Source: Bradyrhizobium canariense (GTDB lineage: Bacteria; Pseudomonadota; Alphaproteobacteria; Rhizobiales; Xanthobacteraceae). Taken from it: DNA of 64,000 nt. The first letter of the stretch is position 1, and each line of letters opens with the position of its first letter. This document shows positions 38,351-46,918 of the stretch, piece after piece. The stretch spans positions 99,353 to 163,352 of the forward strand of contig NZ_VSST01000009.1 of assembly GCF_019402665.1 (NCBI RefSeq). The letters are read 5' to 3'. The notes below the pieces were generated by a model. That model was not told the origin of the DNA, ran no database searches, and worked only from the letters and a program-made list of their open reading frames with translations. The translations under genes were made by a program, and so were the position numbers.

Positions 38351-39091
38351 TCACACGCGAGAGAGTGAAGGCACCTCCTCCGGCACGATCGCCTGCAGGC
38401 CGCCGAAGCGACGCTCGCGGCCGTGGAAGGAGGCCAGGGCCGCGGCGAGATCGCTTGCGTCGAATTCGGGCCACATCCGCTCGGTGAAGTGCAGCTCGGC
38501 ATAGGCACCTTCCCAGAGCAGGAAGTCCGACAGCCGTTTCTCACCCGAGGTGCGGATGATGAGGTCGACGTCGCGCAAACCGGCCTCGCCCGTGACGAGC
38601 TGCGAAAACGCCTCGCGGGTGAGACTGGTCAGCGCCGCTGCCTTCGCCGCCGCGTTGAGAATGGCGTCGCGAGCGGAATAGTCGACGGCGATGCGCAGAT
38701 GAAGCGTGCTGCCGTGCGCGGTGGCATCTTCGGCACGCGCAATCCCATTGGCAATGCCGTCGGGCAAGCGGTCGCGACGGCCGATCACGGTGAGGCGAAC
38801 GCCGTTCTTGACCAGGCTCTGCACCTCGTTGGCGAGATAGAAGCGCAGAAGCGTCATCAGCGCGGCGACCTCGGCCTTCGGCCTCCGCCAATTGTCGGTG
38901 GAGAAGGCGTAGAGCGTCAGCGTGCCGATGCCCTGCTTGGGCGCGGCTTCGACGATGCGGCGGATCGTCTCGACGCCGGCCTCATGGCCGCGCAGGCGCG
39001 ACAGGCCGCGCCGCGTCGCCCATCTGCCGTTGCCGTCCATGATGATGCCGACGTGAAGCTTCTCGTTGCGGGACACAAGGTCACTTTGCAT
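38351..39091 (-). CDS. uppS: Isoprenyl (undecaprenyl-type) transferase, second copy type
   Basis: cis-Prenyltransferase, 246 aa, condensing isopentenyl-PP onto an allylic diphosphate to make undecaprenyl- or shorter Z-prenyl diphosphate. Catalytic Asp19 is in GIIMDGNGRWA, followed by AFSTDNWRRP and the IPP-binding RTSGEKRLSDFLLW block. The housekeeping uppS usually sits with frr, cdsA and bamA, so this copy, grouped with a regulator and a membrane protein, is probably a paralogue. ATG 39091 follows GGAG; a TTG at 39109 is weaker. The start codon lies inside an ACTTTG-N5-CAAAGT palindrome. Confidence 0.9.
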   Translation of the reverse strand: MQSDLVSRNEKLHVGIIMDGNGRWATRRGLSRLRGHEAGVETIRRIVEAAPKQGIGTLTLYAFSTDNWRRPKAEVAALMTLLRFYLANEVQSLVKNGVRLTVIGRRDRLPDGIANGIARAEDATAHGSTLHLRIAVDYSARDAILNAAAKAAALTSLTREAFSQLVTGEAGLRDVDLIIRTSGEKRLSDFLLWEGAYAELHFTERMWPEFDASDLAAALASFHGRERRFGGLQAIVPEEVPSLSRV

Positions 39092-39099
39092 TGCAAAGT
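39083..39099. promoter_or_regulatory. Operator-like palindrome over the uppS start
   Basis: Perfect 17-base palindrome ACTTTGCATTGCAAAGT centred on the start codon of the downstream cis-prenyltransferase. The half-sites and 5-base spacing match 40156-40172 in the operon promoter, suggesting the same regulator. Confidence 0.5.
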
Positions 39100-39122
39100 C
39101 TCCGGTCAAAAAAGGGGGAGGA

Positions 39123-39500
39123 TCAGGTCGAGACGATACCGAGGCGGCCGAGCGGTGCCGCTTCGCGGCCGGCAGCCTTGGCGGCGTCGCGCACCAGGCG
39201 TTCGAGCACGGCGAGATAGTCGAGGAAGCGGCGGCGGCCGGCCTTGGTCAGGCGGCAGGTCGTGTGCGGGCGATTGCCCTCATAGCCCTTGGTCACCTCG
39301 ACGAGGCCGGCTTCCTGGAGCACGGCGAGATGCCGGCTAAGATTGCCGTCGGTGAGGCCGCAGAGCTGCTTGAGATCGGCGAACGCCAGACCCTTCGGAT
39401 GCGCCATCAGCGAGGTCAGAAGTCCGAGCCTCGCCTTCTCGTGGATCACGCGGTCCAGTCCTTCATAAGAGAAGGGTGCGCTGTCAGTCTTCGACATCAT
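39123..39500 (-). CDS. Winged-helix transcriptional regulator
   Basis: 125-aa winged-helix DNA-binding protein. The sequence HEKARLGLLTSLMAHPKGLAFADLKQLCGLTDGNLSRHLAVLQEAGLVEVTKGYEGNRPHTTCRLTKAG is a one-domain ArsR/MarR-like fold (HTH near residues 40-65, wing near 72-85). The gene overlaps the 3' end of the upstream membrane gene by 17 bases and precedes uppS by 31 bases, so it is the middle gene of a three-gene operon. Two matching palindromes in that operon are candidate binding sites. ATG 39500/39497 with GGAG upstream. Confidence 0.88.
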   Translation of the reverse strand: MMSKTDSAPFSYEGLDRVIHEKARLGLLTSLMAHPKGLAFADLKQLCGLTDGNLSRHLAVLQEAGLVEVTKGYEGNRPHTTCRLTKAGRRRFLDYLAVLERLVRDAAKAAGREAAPLGRLGIVST

Positions 39501-40101
39501 GGTCTCCGGATGCGAAATGCAGAATGCCCGCCATCACCGACTGCCCGATTACGAACGGCAGGCCCATGGTCCAGGGCGACAGCGTATGGGTTTGGCTCGC
39601 GAGCACCACCACCGCAAAACCGGACATGAAATACCATGCGCCGGCGAGCGCCACGGTGCGTGGCAGCGAACGGACGGAGGCGAAAATGCCGAGCGACACC
39701 AGGATCTGCCACAAGCCTGGCAGCAGCCACAGCGTTTCGCCCGCAAACTTCCACATCACCACCGCAAGCAGCACACCGGCAACGCCTGCAGGCAGGAACT
39801 GCTCGACGGCCTGGTGGATCATCGCATCGGCGAGGCCCGAATGATGGCGGCGCGAACGTGCGCGCATCTCGATGCCGATGATCAGGCCGGAGAGTGCGGC
39901 GGCAATGAACCAGCCGAAGAAGAAGCCGAGCGGCTCGCCGGTGGGATCGCCGAGCAGCCAGAATTGCAGGATCGCGGTGAGAAGCGCGACCGCGCCGGTC
40001 GCAGCCATCGTGGCCGGGCCGTAGCCGCGGAACGCCGTGCCGGCCGCAATCTGGCTGCGGATCGCCACAATGTCGGCCAGTGCCTTGTCGAGATCGCGCA
40101 T
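39484..40101 (-). CDS. Hypothetical six-helix membrane protein
   Basis: 205-aa inner-membrane protein with about six hydrophobic stretches after a cytosolic N-terminus (residues 1-28, MRDLDKALADIVAIRSQIA). Helices are visible near 29-50, 58-77, 101-118, 125-143, 149-167 and 177-195. No named family recognised. First gene of the operon with the regulator and cis-prenyltransferase; a role in sensing or handling a membrane lipid is possible but speculative. ATG 40101 was chosen; the long frame to 40425 overlaps the divergent protease gene. Confidence 0.75.
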   Translation of the reverse strand: MRDLDKALADIVAIRSQIAAGTAFRGYGPATMAATGAVALLTAILQFWLLGDPTGEPLGFFFGWFIAAALSGLIIGIEMRARSRRHHSGLADAMIHQAVEQFLPAGVAGVLLAVVMWKFAGETLWLLPGLWQILVSLGIFASVRSLPRTVALAGAWYFMSGFAVVVLASQTHTLSPWTMGLPFVIGQSVMAGILHFASGDHDVED

Positions 40102-40154
40102 TGGCAACGCCAAAACCTCGTACCGCCCATGCTTGCCGGGACTATCAATCCCGG

Positions 40155-40197
40155 TACTTTGTACCGCAAAGTATATCGGATCGCAAAGTAAAGGCAA
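40155..40197 (-). promoter_or_regulatory. Promoter and operator of the membrane protein-regulator-uppS operon
   Basis: On the minus strand: -35 TTGCCT (plus 40192-40197), 16-base spacer, -10 TATACT (40170-40175). The palindrome TACTTTG-TACCG-CAAAGTA (40155-40173) overlaps the -10, and an extra CAAAGTA half-site (40184-40190) lies in the spacer. The layout is that of a repressor-controlled promoter, plausibly autoregulated by the winged-helix protein encoded downstream. Confidence 0.55.
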
Positions 40198-40303
40198 GCC
40201 CGAACGTCGTCTCTTAATACTGGTTGCTCGCCAGACAACTGCCGGTTGCGCGACACCTCCTCCCGCAGATAAGATGCGCGCGAATGCGTTCTGGGGGAAA
40301 AGT

Positions 40304-41551
40304 ATGTGGCTTAAGTCATTCATCGTTGCGTCTTTATTGCAGCTGAGCGTCGTCATCGCCGCGCATGCGGCCGGGCCGTTCGGCAGCGTCAAAATCGGCA
40401 ACTGGGTCGGCGGTGCGTTCAGCAACGACGAAACGGGAGCCTTCTCGCATTGTGCCGCGACGGCGCCTTATGCCAACGGAGTCATTCTCGTCGTCGGCCA
40501 GAATTCTGGGGGCTCGTGGATATTGAGCTTTGCGAGTCCCAGCTACCGCTTCACCAAGGGCGAGAACACCGCGATCGACGTCATCTTTGACGGACAGGAG
40601 CAGGCCAGACTGTTCGCCACGGCCAACCAGACGAACATGCTCAGCTCCGTCATGCCTGCGAACGTGGTCCGAACGTTTCAGAAGGCGAGCCTGATGGTCG
40701 CGACGAGCGGCCGCACAGTGCTGAATTTCGACCTGACCTCGGCCGGGCCCGTGATTGCGGCATTGGCCAATTGCGTCACCAAGGTCAAAGCCGACGGGCT
40801 GAGCAAGGCCGGCGATTTCACAAAGGTTGCCGCCAAGCCGCAGGCCACGCCGGACAAGCAGGCACCGCCAGCCAACGGCAGCAAACCTGCCAGAGCCAAG
40901 AGCGGCACCGGCTTTGTCGTGAGCGCCGGCGGACACATCGTCACCAACAACCATGTCATCGATGGCTGCGTCGGCGACATCAAGGGCAATCTCACCGGCG
41001 ACGCCTCGATGGTGCTGCGCGTCGTGTCGAGCGATGCCAACAACGATCTCGCTCTGTTGCAGGCGCCGTCGACGACCACGTTCAAGGAGTTCGCTCGAAT
41101 CCGCGACCGCTCGATCCGCTCCGGCGATTCCGTCGTCGCGATCGGCTTTCCGTTCCATGGGCTGCTGACTTCCGATTTCACCGTGACGACTGGCATCGTC
41201 AGCTCGCTCAGCGGCATGCGCAACGATTCGCGTTTCCTGCAAATCAGTGCGCCGGTGCAGCCCGGCAATAGCGGCGGCCCGCTGTTCGACACCGCCGGGC
41301 AGATCGTCGGCGTCGTTACAGGAAAGCTGGACGGGTTACGGGTCGCCGCTGCGACCGGCAACATCCCCGAGAACATCAACTTCGCGATCAAGACCGGCGC
41401 GCTGCGCGACTTCCTCGACAACTCCGTGGTGCCCTACCAGACTGCCGAACCGAAGGGCGAGATCAAGACCACCGACATCGCCGGCAATGCGCGGCCCTAT
41501 ACGATGCTGATCTCGTGCAACGGCACGGAGCAGGCTGAGGCGAAGCGGTAG
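40304..41551 (+). CDS. Secreted trypsin-like (S1C) serine protease
   Basis: Exported trypsin-fold protease, 415 aa. A signal peptide (MWLKSFIVASLLQLSVVIAAHAA) is followed by an N-terminal domain of about 165 residues (25-190) that I do not recognise, then a DegP/HtrA-like protease core with triad His217 (VTNNHVIDG), Asp248 (SDANNDLALL) and Ser323 (QPGNSGGPLFD). No PDZ domain follows. ATG 40304 is preceded by GGGGGAAA; the frame upstream runs over the divergent promoter. Confidence 0.87.
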   Translation: MWLKSFIVASLLQLSVVIAAHAAGPFGSVKIGNWVGGAFSNDETGAFSHCAATAPYANGVILVVGQNSGGSWILSFASPSYRFTKGENTAIDVIFDGQEQARLFATANQTNMLSSVMPANVVRTFQKASLMVATSGRTVLNFDLTSAGPVIAALANCVTKVKADGLSKAGDFTKVAAKPQATPDKQAPPANGSKPARAKSGTGFVVSAGGHIVTNNHVIDGCVGDIKGNLTGDASMVLRVVSSDANNDLALLQAPSTTTFKEFARIRDRSIRSGDSVVAIGFPFHGLLTSDFTVTTGIVSSLSGMRNDSRFLQISAPVQPGNSGGPLFDTAGQIVGVVTGKLDGLRVAAATGNIPENINFAIKTGALRDFLDNSVVPYQTAEPKGEIKTTDIAGNARPYTMLISCNGTEQAEAKR

Positions 41552-41627
41552 CGGCAACGCAGGCGGCGTCTGCGCGGCCGCGGATGGCGCGAACGCGATC
41601 CGGGCTACCAGTCAAACCGAGAGTTCC

Positions 41628-41906
41628 TTAATACGGCGCCACGGGCCGCGTGCGCCGCGACTGCCGCGGTTGCGGCAGGGACGATTGACCGTAGGCGACG
41701 AGCGGGTTGGGCCCGCAGGCCATGAGCCGGCCCGACACACTGGCCTGACATTGTCCATAGGTGCTGTAGGTGCAATCGCCGGGATACTCGTACCCGCCGC
41801 CCTGGGCACACCAGGGATAGTCGTGCGCCGCTGCCGGCGTGACGGCGGAGAAGCCGGCAAGGAGTGTCGCGCCGAGGCCCAGCAGTGCCAATTGCGTCTT
41901 GCGCAT
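41628..41906 (-). CDS. DUF3551-type small exported protein
   Basis: 92-aa protein with a signal peptide (MRKTQLALLGLGATLLAGFSAVTPAAA) and a Cys-rich mature part WCAQGG...YPGDCTYSTYGQCQASVSG, the pattern of DUF3551 proteins that are numerous in Bradyrhizobium. Four mature-domain cysteines suggest disulfides in the periplasm. Function unknown. The tail is Pro/Arg rich. Confidence 0.8.
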   Translation of the reverse strand: MRKTQLALLGLGATLLAGFSAVTPAAAHDYPWCAQGGGYEYPGDCTYSTYGQCQASVSGRLMACGPNPLVAYGQSSLPQPRQSRRTRPVAPY

Positions 41907-42021
41907 GATCCCAACTCCTATCCTCACAGCGCGAGATACGCGCCATATAACATCAGGTTTCGCCACGCCGTTTTATTCCAGATCGACGGGCGCAGACACG
42001 CAAGAAACATTGACACGCAAG

Positions 42022-42049
42022 AAAAAAGCCCTGCCGAACGGGCAGGGCT
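42022..42049 (-). terminator. Rho-independent terminator of the Bug-type binding protein
   Basis: Minus-strand stem AGCCCTGCC-CGTTC-GGCAGGGCT followed by TTTTTT. It lies 25 bases beyond the stop codon at 42074. Confidence 0.9.
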
Positions 42050-42073
42050 CTGATCTCGGACATCACAAGATCG

Positions 42074-43048
42074 CTACTCGACCTTCAGGCCGGCGAACTC
42101 GACGACCTTCTTCCATTTCTCGGTCTCGGCCTTGATCTCCTCGCCGAACGCCTCGGGCGTCTGCGCCCGCGGCTCGCCGCCGAGCTCGACCAGGCGCTTG
42201 GCCATGTCCGGCTCCTTTATCAGCGTGTTGATCTCGCTGTTGAGCTTGGCGATGATCTCCTTGGGCGTGTTCTTCGGCGCCCCCATGCCGAACAGCGCGC
42301 TCGCCTCGTAATCCTTCACGGTCTCGCCGATCGCCGGCACGTCGGGCAGCTGCGGCGAGCGCTCCGCCGTGGTGACGCCGATGGCGCGGAGCGAGCCGGA
42401 CCGGATGTGCTGGATGATCGAGGGCATGTTGTCGAAGATCACCTGCACCTGGCCGCCGAGCATGTCGGTGATCGCCGGCGCGGCGCCGCGATAGGGCACG
42501 TGCTGCATCTTGCAGCCCGTCAGCGCCATGAACATCTCGCCGGACAGATGCACCGAGGTGCCGTTGCCCGAGGAGGCCATGTTGACCTTGCCGGGATTGG
42601 CCTTCACGTAGTCGATGAACTCGGCGACGGTCTTGGCCGGCACGTCCTTGTTGACGGTCATCACGTTCGGCACGCGCTGGAACGAGGCGACCGGCGCGAT
42701 GTCGCGCACGAAGTTGAACTTCAGGTTGGTGTAGAGCGAGGCGTTGATGTAATTGGCCGGATTGACCAGTTGCAACGTGTAGCCGTCGGGCTCGGCGTTG
42801 ACGACCGATTCGGTCGCGATATTGTTGCCGGCACCCGGCTTGTTCTCGATCACGAATTGCTGGCCGAACTTCTCCGACAGCCGCTGACCGATCAGCCGCG
42901 CCAGGATGTCGGTCGCCCCGCCCGGCGGATAGCCGACCACCCATTTCACCGGGTGGGTCGGGTAATCGGCGGCAAGGGCCTTCGACAGCGGGCTGGCTGC
43001 AAGCGGACTGGCGGCGAGCAGGCTCAGCGCGGTACGGCGAGTGATCAT
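42074..43048 (-). CDS. Tripartite tricarboxylate transporter (Bug) substrate-binding protein
   Basis: Periplasmic Bug/TctC-family binding protein, 324 aa. A twin-arginine-like or Sec leader (MITRRTALSLLAASPLAASPLSKALA) precedes YPTHPVKWVVGYPPGGATDILARLIG, the typical Bug opening, and ENKPGAGNNIA. No TctA/TctB membrane genes are nearby, as is common for orphan Bug proteins in this lineage. The start at 43048 was chosen over the 43120 frame. Followed by a strong terminator. Confidence 0.9.
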   Translation of the reverse strand: MITRRTALSLLAASPLAASPLSKALAADYPTHPVKWVVGYPPGGATDILARLIGQRLSEKFGQQFVIENKPGAGNNIATESVVNAEPDGYTLQLVNPANYINASLYTNLKFNFVRDIAPVASFQRVPNVMTVNKDVPAKTVAEFIDYVKANPGKVNMASSGNGTSVHLSGEMFMALTGCKMQHVPYRGAAPAITDMLGGQVQVIFDNMPSIIQHIRSGSLRAIGVTTAERSPQLPDVPAIGETVKDYEASALFGMGAPKNTPKEIIAKLNSEINTLIKEPDMAKRLVELGGEPRAQTPEAFGEEIKAETEKWKKVVEFAGLKVE

Positions 43049-43173
43049 TTCAAGGGTTCTCCCAACGTGTTGTTCTTGAAGCCAGACAGCTTGAAAATGG
43101 CGTCGGCGCGGTTGTAACAAAGCTTGCCGCAGGCGGAAAGTGCACGGGGCGCATCACGACGAAAGGATAAGGC

Positions 43174-43593
43174 ATGGCGATCAAGGTCGAAGCCCTCGAT
43201 CATCTCGTGATCAATGTCGCGGACGTCGCAGTGACCGCCGAGTGGTACGGCAAGATTCTCGGCATGGAAGTCAAGGTGTTCGACCCCGGCGGCGGCAAAG
43301 CGCCGCGGACTTCTCTTCAATTCGGTAACCAGAAGATCAACGTCCGGCCGCGCGATGCCGACAAGGTGGAGTGGTTCACCGCGGACCACCAGACCGCCGG
43401 CAGCGAGGATCTGTGCTTCCTCACCTCAGCAAGCCCCGACGAGGTGGTGGCGCATTTGAAGGCACATGGCGTCGCGATCGAACAAGGCCCGGTTCTCAAG
43501 CAGGGCGCCCGCGGCACGCTGCGCTCGGTCTATTGCAGGGATCCGGATGGCAGCCTGATCGAAATTTCGTCATACGAGGACGGCGGCCGGTAA
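43174..43593 (+). CDS. VOC family (glyoxalase-like) protein
   Basis: Vicinal-oxygen-chelate fold, 139 aa. Two beta-alpha-beta-beta-beta units begin at LDHLVINVADV (His10 metal ligand) and EDLCFLTSASPDE; the terminal DPDGSLIEISSY supplies the metal Glu. It may be a lyase, dioxygenase or resistance-like protein; substrate unknown. Ribosome site AAGGATAAGG. Confidence 0.85.
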   Translation: MAIKVEALDHLVINVADVAVTAEWYGKILGMEVKVFDPGGGKAPRTSLQFGNQKINVRPRDADKVEWFTADHQTAGSEDLCFLTSASPDEVVAHLKAHGVAIEQGPVLKQGARGTLRSVYCRDPDGSLIEISSYEDGGR

Positions 43594-43617
43594 GGCCAAG
43601 CCGCCTGCCCCACGCAC

Positions 43618-43703
43618 CGTCATTGCAAGGAGCCCTGCGACGAAGCAATCCAGACTCTCTCCGGGGAGGGATTCTGGATTGCTTCGCTACGCTCGCAAGA
43701 CGG
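43618..43703. repeat. Palindromic intergenic repeat
   Basis: CGTCATTGCAAGGAGC...GCTACGCTCGCAAGACGG; a degenerate copy of the element at 19605-19690, between the VOC and acyl-CoA synthetase genes. Confidence 0.5.
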
Positions 43704-43827
43704 CCGAAAGAGCAGGAAGACGCAATCATCAAAACGCAGCCGCGAGCAAGATGCAGGCTGCACGGGAGGACATATGCCGAATTCGTAAGCCGCCGCCGGA
43801 ACCGTCGGCCCATTCGACGGGCTCGAC

Positions 43828-45354
43828 GTGCCCTGGCTGCTGAAGATGGGGGCCGAGGTGCGCAGCTCACATCCGTTCCTGATCTGGGCGCCGTTCGACG
43901 CGCCCGCGCGGCGCTGGAGCTATGGCGAGTTTCACGAGCGGGTCGGCGCGCTCGCGGCGGGACTGGCGAAGCGCGGCGTGAAGCCGGGCGAATATGTGCT
44001 CATCCATCTCGACAATTGCATCGAGGCGCTGCTGTCCTGGTTCGCCTGTGTCGAGTTGGGCGCGATCGCGGTGACCACCAACACGCGCTCGGCACCGGCC
44101 GAGCTCGACTATTTTGCCGATCATTGCGGCGCGGTCGCCGCGATCACGCAGCCGGCCTATGCCGAGATCGTCGCGCAGAACTGCCGCAACATCCGCTGGA
44201 TGGCGGTGACCTCGCATGATTCCGGCACGGCGCCCGCAAAATCGGTCTCGCGCGGCGATAGTTTCGAATCGCTGTTCGCCGACAGCGCCGACCGTCCCAG
44301 GCGTGCGACCGATCCGCTCGCGCCGTGCAGCGTGCAATACACCTCGGGCACGACATCGCGCCCCAAGGCGGTGCTGTGGACCCACGCCAACGCGCTGTGG
44401 GGCGCCAAGATCAACGCCGCGCATGAGGGCCTGCACGCCGGCGACGTGCACCAGGCCTATCTGCCGCTGTTCCACACCAACGCGCTGGCCTATTCGATGT
44501 TGGCGACGCTATGGGTCGGTGCCACCTGCGTGATCCAGCCGCGCTTTTCCGCCAGCCGGTTCTGGGGCGCCGCGCGCGAGCACGGGTCGACCTGGACTTC
44601 GACGATTCCGTTCTGCATGAAGGCGCTGCTCGAGCAGGAGATCCCGAGGGATCACAAATTCCGCCTGTGGGGCACCGCGATCAACGAACCGCCGGCCTTC
44701 GCCGCCTTCGGCGTCAAGATCATCGGCTGGTGGGGCATGACAGAGACCATCACCCACGGCATCGTCGGCGAGATCGACCAGCCCAACATCCCGATGTCGA
44801 TCGGCCGCGCCGCGAGCGAATACCAGATCCGCATCACCGACGATGACGGACGGGCGACCGAGGTCGGCGACACCGGCAACCTCTCGATCAAGGGCATTGT
44901 CGGCCTGTCGTTGTTCGCCGAATATCTGCACAACGAGAAGGCGACGCGCGAGTGCTTTGACGAGCACGGCTTCTTCCTCACCGGTGATCGCGTGGTGCGG
45001 CTGGAGAACGGCTATATTCGCTTCGGGGATCGCAGCAAGGACATGCTCAAGGTCGGCGGCGAGAACGTCGCGGCGTCCGAGATCGAGCAGGTGATCGCAA
45101 TGGTCCCCGGCGTGCGCGAGGCCGCCGTGGTGGCGAAGACGCATCCGATGCTGGACGAGGTGCCGGTCGTCTTCATCATCCCGCGGGGCGGCGTCACCGC
45201 TGCGCGGCCCGATCTGCATGACAACGTGATGGCTGCCTGCCGCAAGAGCCTCGCCGACTTCAAGGTGCCGCGCGAGATCCGCTTTGTCGACGACATGCCG
45301 CGCTCGACGCTGGAGAAGGTGGCGAAGGCGGAGCTGAGGAAGATGGTGGGGTGA
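43828..45354 (+). CDS. Acyl-CoA synthetase (AMP-forming), possible 5' nonsense mutation
   Basis: AMP-dependent acyl/aryl-CoA synthetase, 508 aa as read from GTG 43828. Motifs include YTSGTTSRPKAVLWTH, GWWGMTETITHG, FLTGDRV, GDRSKDMLKVGGENVAASEIE and the C-terminal STLEKVAKAEL with the catalytic Lys. The best ribosome site (GGGAGGA) lies before an ATG at 43774 in the same frame, but that frame reads MPNS-stop (TAA at 43786-43788) and then continues open through AAAGTVGPFDGLDVPWLLK into the gene. Either translation starts at GTG 43828 with a weak site, or the gene is inactivated near its start. Confidence 0.82.
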   Translation: MPWLLKMGAEVRSSHPFLIWAPFDAPARRWSYGEFHERVGALAAGLAKRGVKPGEYVLIHLDNCIEALLSWFACVELGAIAVTTNTRSAPAELDYFADHCGAVAAITQPAYAEIVAQNCRNIRWMAVTSHDSGTAPAKSVSRGDSFESLFADSADRPRRATDPLAPCSVQYTSGTTSRPKAVLWTHANALWGAKINAAHEGLHAGDVHQAYLPLFHTNALAYSMLATLWVGATCVIQPRFSASRFWGAAREHGSTWTSTIPFCMKALLEQEIPRDHKFRLWGTAINEPPAFAAFGVKIIGWWGMTETITHGIVGEIDQPNIPMSIGRAASEYQIRITDDDGRATEVGDTGNLSIKGIVGLSLFAEYLHNEKATRECFDEHGFFLTGDRVVRLENGYIRFGDRSKDMLKVGGENVAASEIEQVIAMVPGVREAAVVAKTHPMLDEVPVVFIIPRGGVTAARPDLHDNVMAACRKSLADFKVPREIRFVDDMPRSTLEKVAKAELRKMVG

Positions 45355-45362
45355 GGCGTAAA

Positions 45363-45451
45363 GTAGGGTGGGTTAGCCGAAGGCGTAACCCACCAACTTC
45401 GTCCGGCAAATGTGGAAGCATGGTGGGTTACGCTACGCTAACCCACCCTAC
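45363..45451. repeat. Palindromic repeat between convergent genes
   Basis: GTAGGGTGGGTTAG arm pairs with CTAACCCACCCTAC. Same kind as 8641-8739. Lies between the acyl-CoA synthetase and the HD-GYP gene. Confidence 0.65.
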
Positions 45452-45468
45452 GGCTACGACACGGGAGC

Positions 45469-46563
45469 TCAGAACGACCCCAGCGCCACCGGGCGGAACG
45501 CCTGCAATAGCTGCTGGTCCAGCTTGCCGCTCATGCCTTCCATCATCGTGAACGCGCGCGAGTGGGTGAAGGGCATGCGATAGGCGCGCTTCTCCACGAG
45601 TGCCGCGTAGATGTCGACGATGGTCGTGACCCGCACGATATCGCTGATCTGGTTCGACGAGAGATTGTTGGGATAGCCGGAGCCGTCGAGGAATTCGTGG
45701 TGATGCAGCACAACGTCCAGCATCTCCGGCGGGAAGCCGCCTTGAGCTGCGAGCGCGTCATAGCCGCGGCGCGGATGCTGGCGGACTTCGGCCATCTCCT
45801 CGTCGGTGAGCTTGCCGGGCTTGTCGAGCAGCGCGGAGGGAACGAAGGCCTTGCCGACGTCGTGCAGCAGCGCGGCACGAGTCAGCCGGCGCTGGTCGTC
45901 CTCGCGCATGCCGAGATGCTGGGCAAAGGAGACCGCAAATCCGGTCACGAACAGGCAGTGCCGATAGCTGCCGACATGGTGGCAGCCCACCGTGGTGAGC
46001 CACTCGCGCAGCGAGGAGTGCTTGATCGCCTTCAGGATCTTGCTCTCGGCGGCGATGACGTCGTCGAAGGTCAGGGGCACGCCGAGCGGCAGCTTCTCGA
46101 ACATCTTCTTCAGCACCGCATGCGCGGCCTCGACGCCGCGGTTGAGCGTCTTGCCGTGATCGGTGGCGTCATAGACGGCGGTGTCGGGGAAGGCTGCGCG
46201 GATGCGCTGCAGGATGTCCTCGGGCTGAAGCGGCCGCGAGATGGTGTCGGTGGCGCCCAGCGCCCAGGCCTGCATGGTGCCGTGATGCAGGGCGTCCGCA
46301 AGCACGAACAGACGAGGCATCGAACGATAGGCATCGCCGCGCAGCTTGTTGCGCACCCGTTGCACGCTCTCGGGCGAGCGCAGATTGATGTCGACCACGA
46401 GGCCGGAGAGATCGCGCGAGGGCTGCTCGGGGAGTTCCTGCGTCGTCACTGTCGCAACGTCGCCGACGGCCTTGAGGATGCTGGCGAGTTCGCTGCTCTC
46501 GTCGCTCCGGTCGGAGGCGAGCAGGAGCCGGCGTTTGGCGGCGGGTTTGGCTGAGGCGTTCAT
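45469..46563 (-). CDS. HD-GYP domain response regulator (c-di-GMP phosphodiesterase-like)
   Basis: 364-aa cytosolic protein. An N-terminal receiver-like domain (RRLLLASDRSDE, LVVDINLR, ALGATDTISRPLQPEDI) is degenerate. The C-terminal HD-GYP domain is complete: RAALLHDVGKAFVP (HD), RQHPRRGYDAL and VVLHHHEFLDGSGYPNNL. HD-GYP proteins hydrolyse c-di-GMP to GMP or pGpG. Fourth c-di-GMP gene in this window. The start at 46563 is an ATG (MNASAKPAAKRRLLL). Confidence 0.88.
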   Translation of the reverse strand: MNASAKPAAKRRLLLASDRSDESSELASILKAVGDVATVTTQELPEQPSRDLSGLVVDINLRSPESVQRVRNKLRGDAYRSMPRLFVLADALHHGTMQAWALGATDTISRPLQPEDILQRIRAAFPDTAVYDATDHGKTLNRGVEAAHAVLKKMFEKLPLGVPLTFDDVIAAESKILKAIKHSSLREWLTTVGCHHVGSYRHCLFVTGFAVSFAQHLGMREDDQRRLTRAALLHDVGKAFVPSALLDKPGKLTDEEMAEVRQHPRRGYDALAAQGGFPPEMLDVVLHHHEFLDGSGYPNNLSSNQISDIVRVTTIVDIYAALVEKRAYRMPFTHSRAFTMMEGMSGKLDQQLLQAFRPVALGSF

Positions 46564-46918
46564 GGCTTCCCCAAGAGCACGGGCGTGTTTCGGGCAGAAG
46601 CCTAAGCCGGATCAGGTTCTCCGGCCCTTAAGAGGCGTGCTCAATGGAGCCTTCCGGAATTGAGTGCAATTTTAGGGATCTCGGGTTCCATGGCAGGAAT
46701 GGCGCAAAAAGGGCGAAAACAACCCCATGCACAGTAGGCGGGCCATTGATGACAAAGGGGAATTTCTCCGTCATGGCCGCCTGAAAATGCAAACTAATTC
46801 GCCGGAGGTTGACCTCCGGCGGATCATCTTGTTCAGCACGCTAGCCTTACGTCTTCATCACGCCCTTCACGGCTTCGGCGTCGTGAGAGAGAATAAGAAA
46901 ACAAAAAGGGTGGAAACA
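46564..46918. other. 355-base intergenic region between divergent genes
   Basis: Holds the second copy of the 25-bp repeat (46713-46737, identical to 2111-2135) and a perfect hairpin CGCCGGAGG-TTGA-CCTCCGGCG (46800-46821). The frame open from 46727 lacks a ribosome site and was not counted. No other gene seen. Confidence 0.6.
46713..46737. repeat. 25-bp repeat, copy 2
   Basis: Identical over 25 bases to 2111-2135, with loosely similar flanks. Same orientation. Confidence 0.7.
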
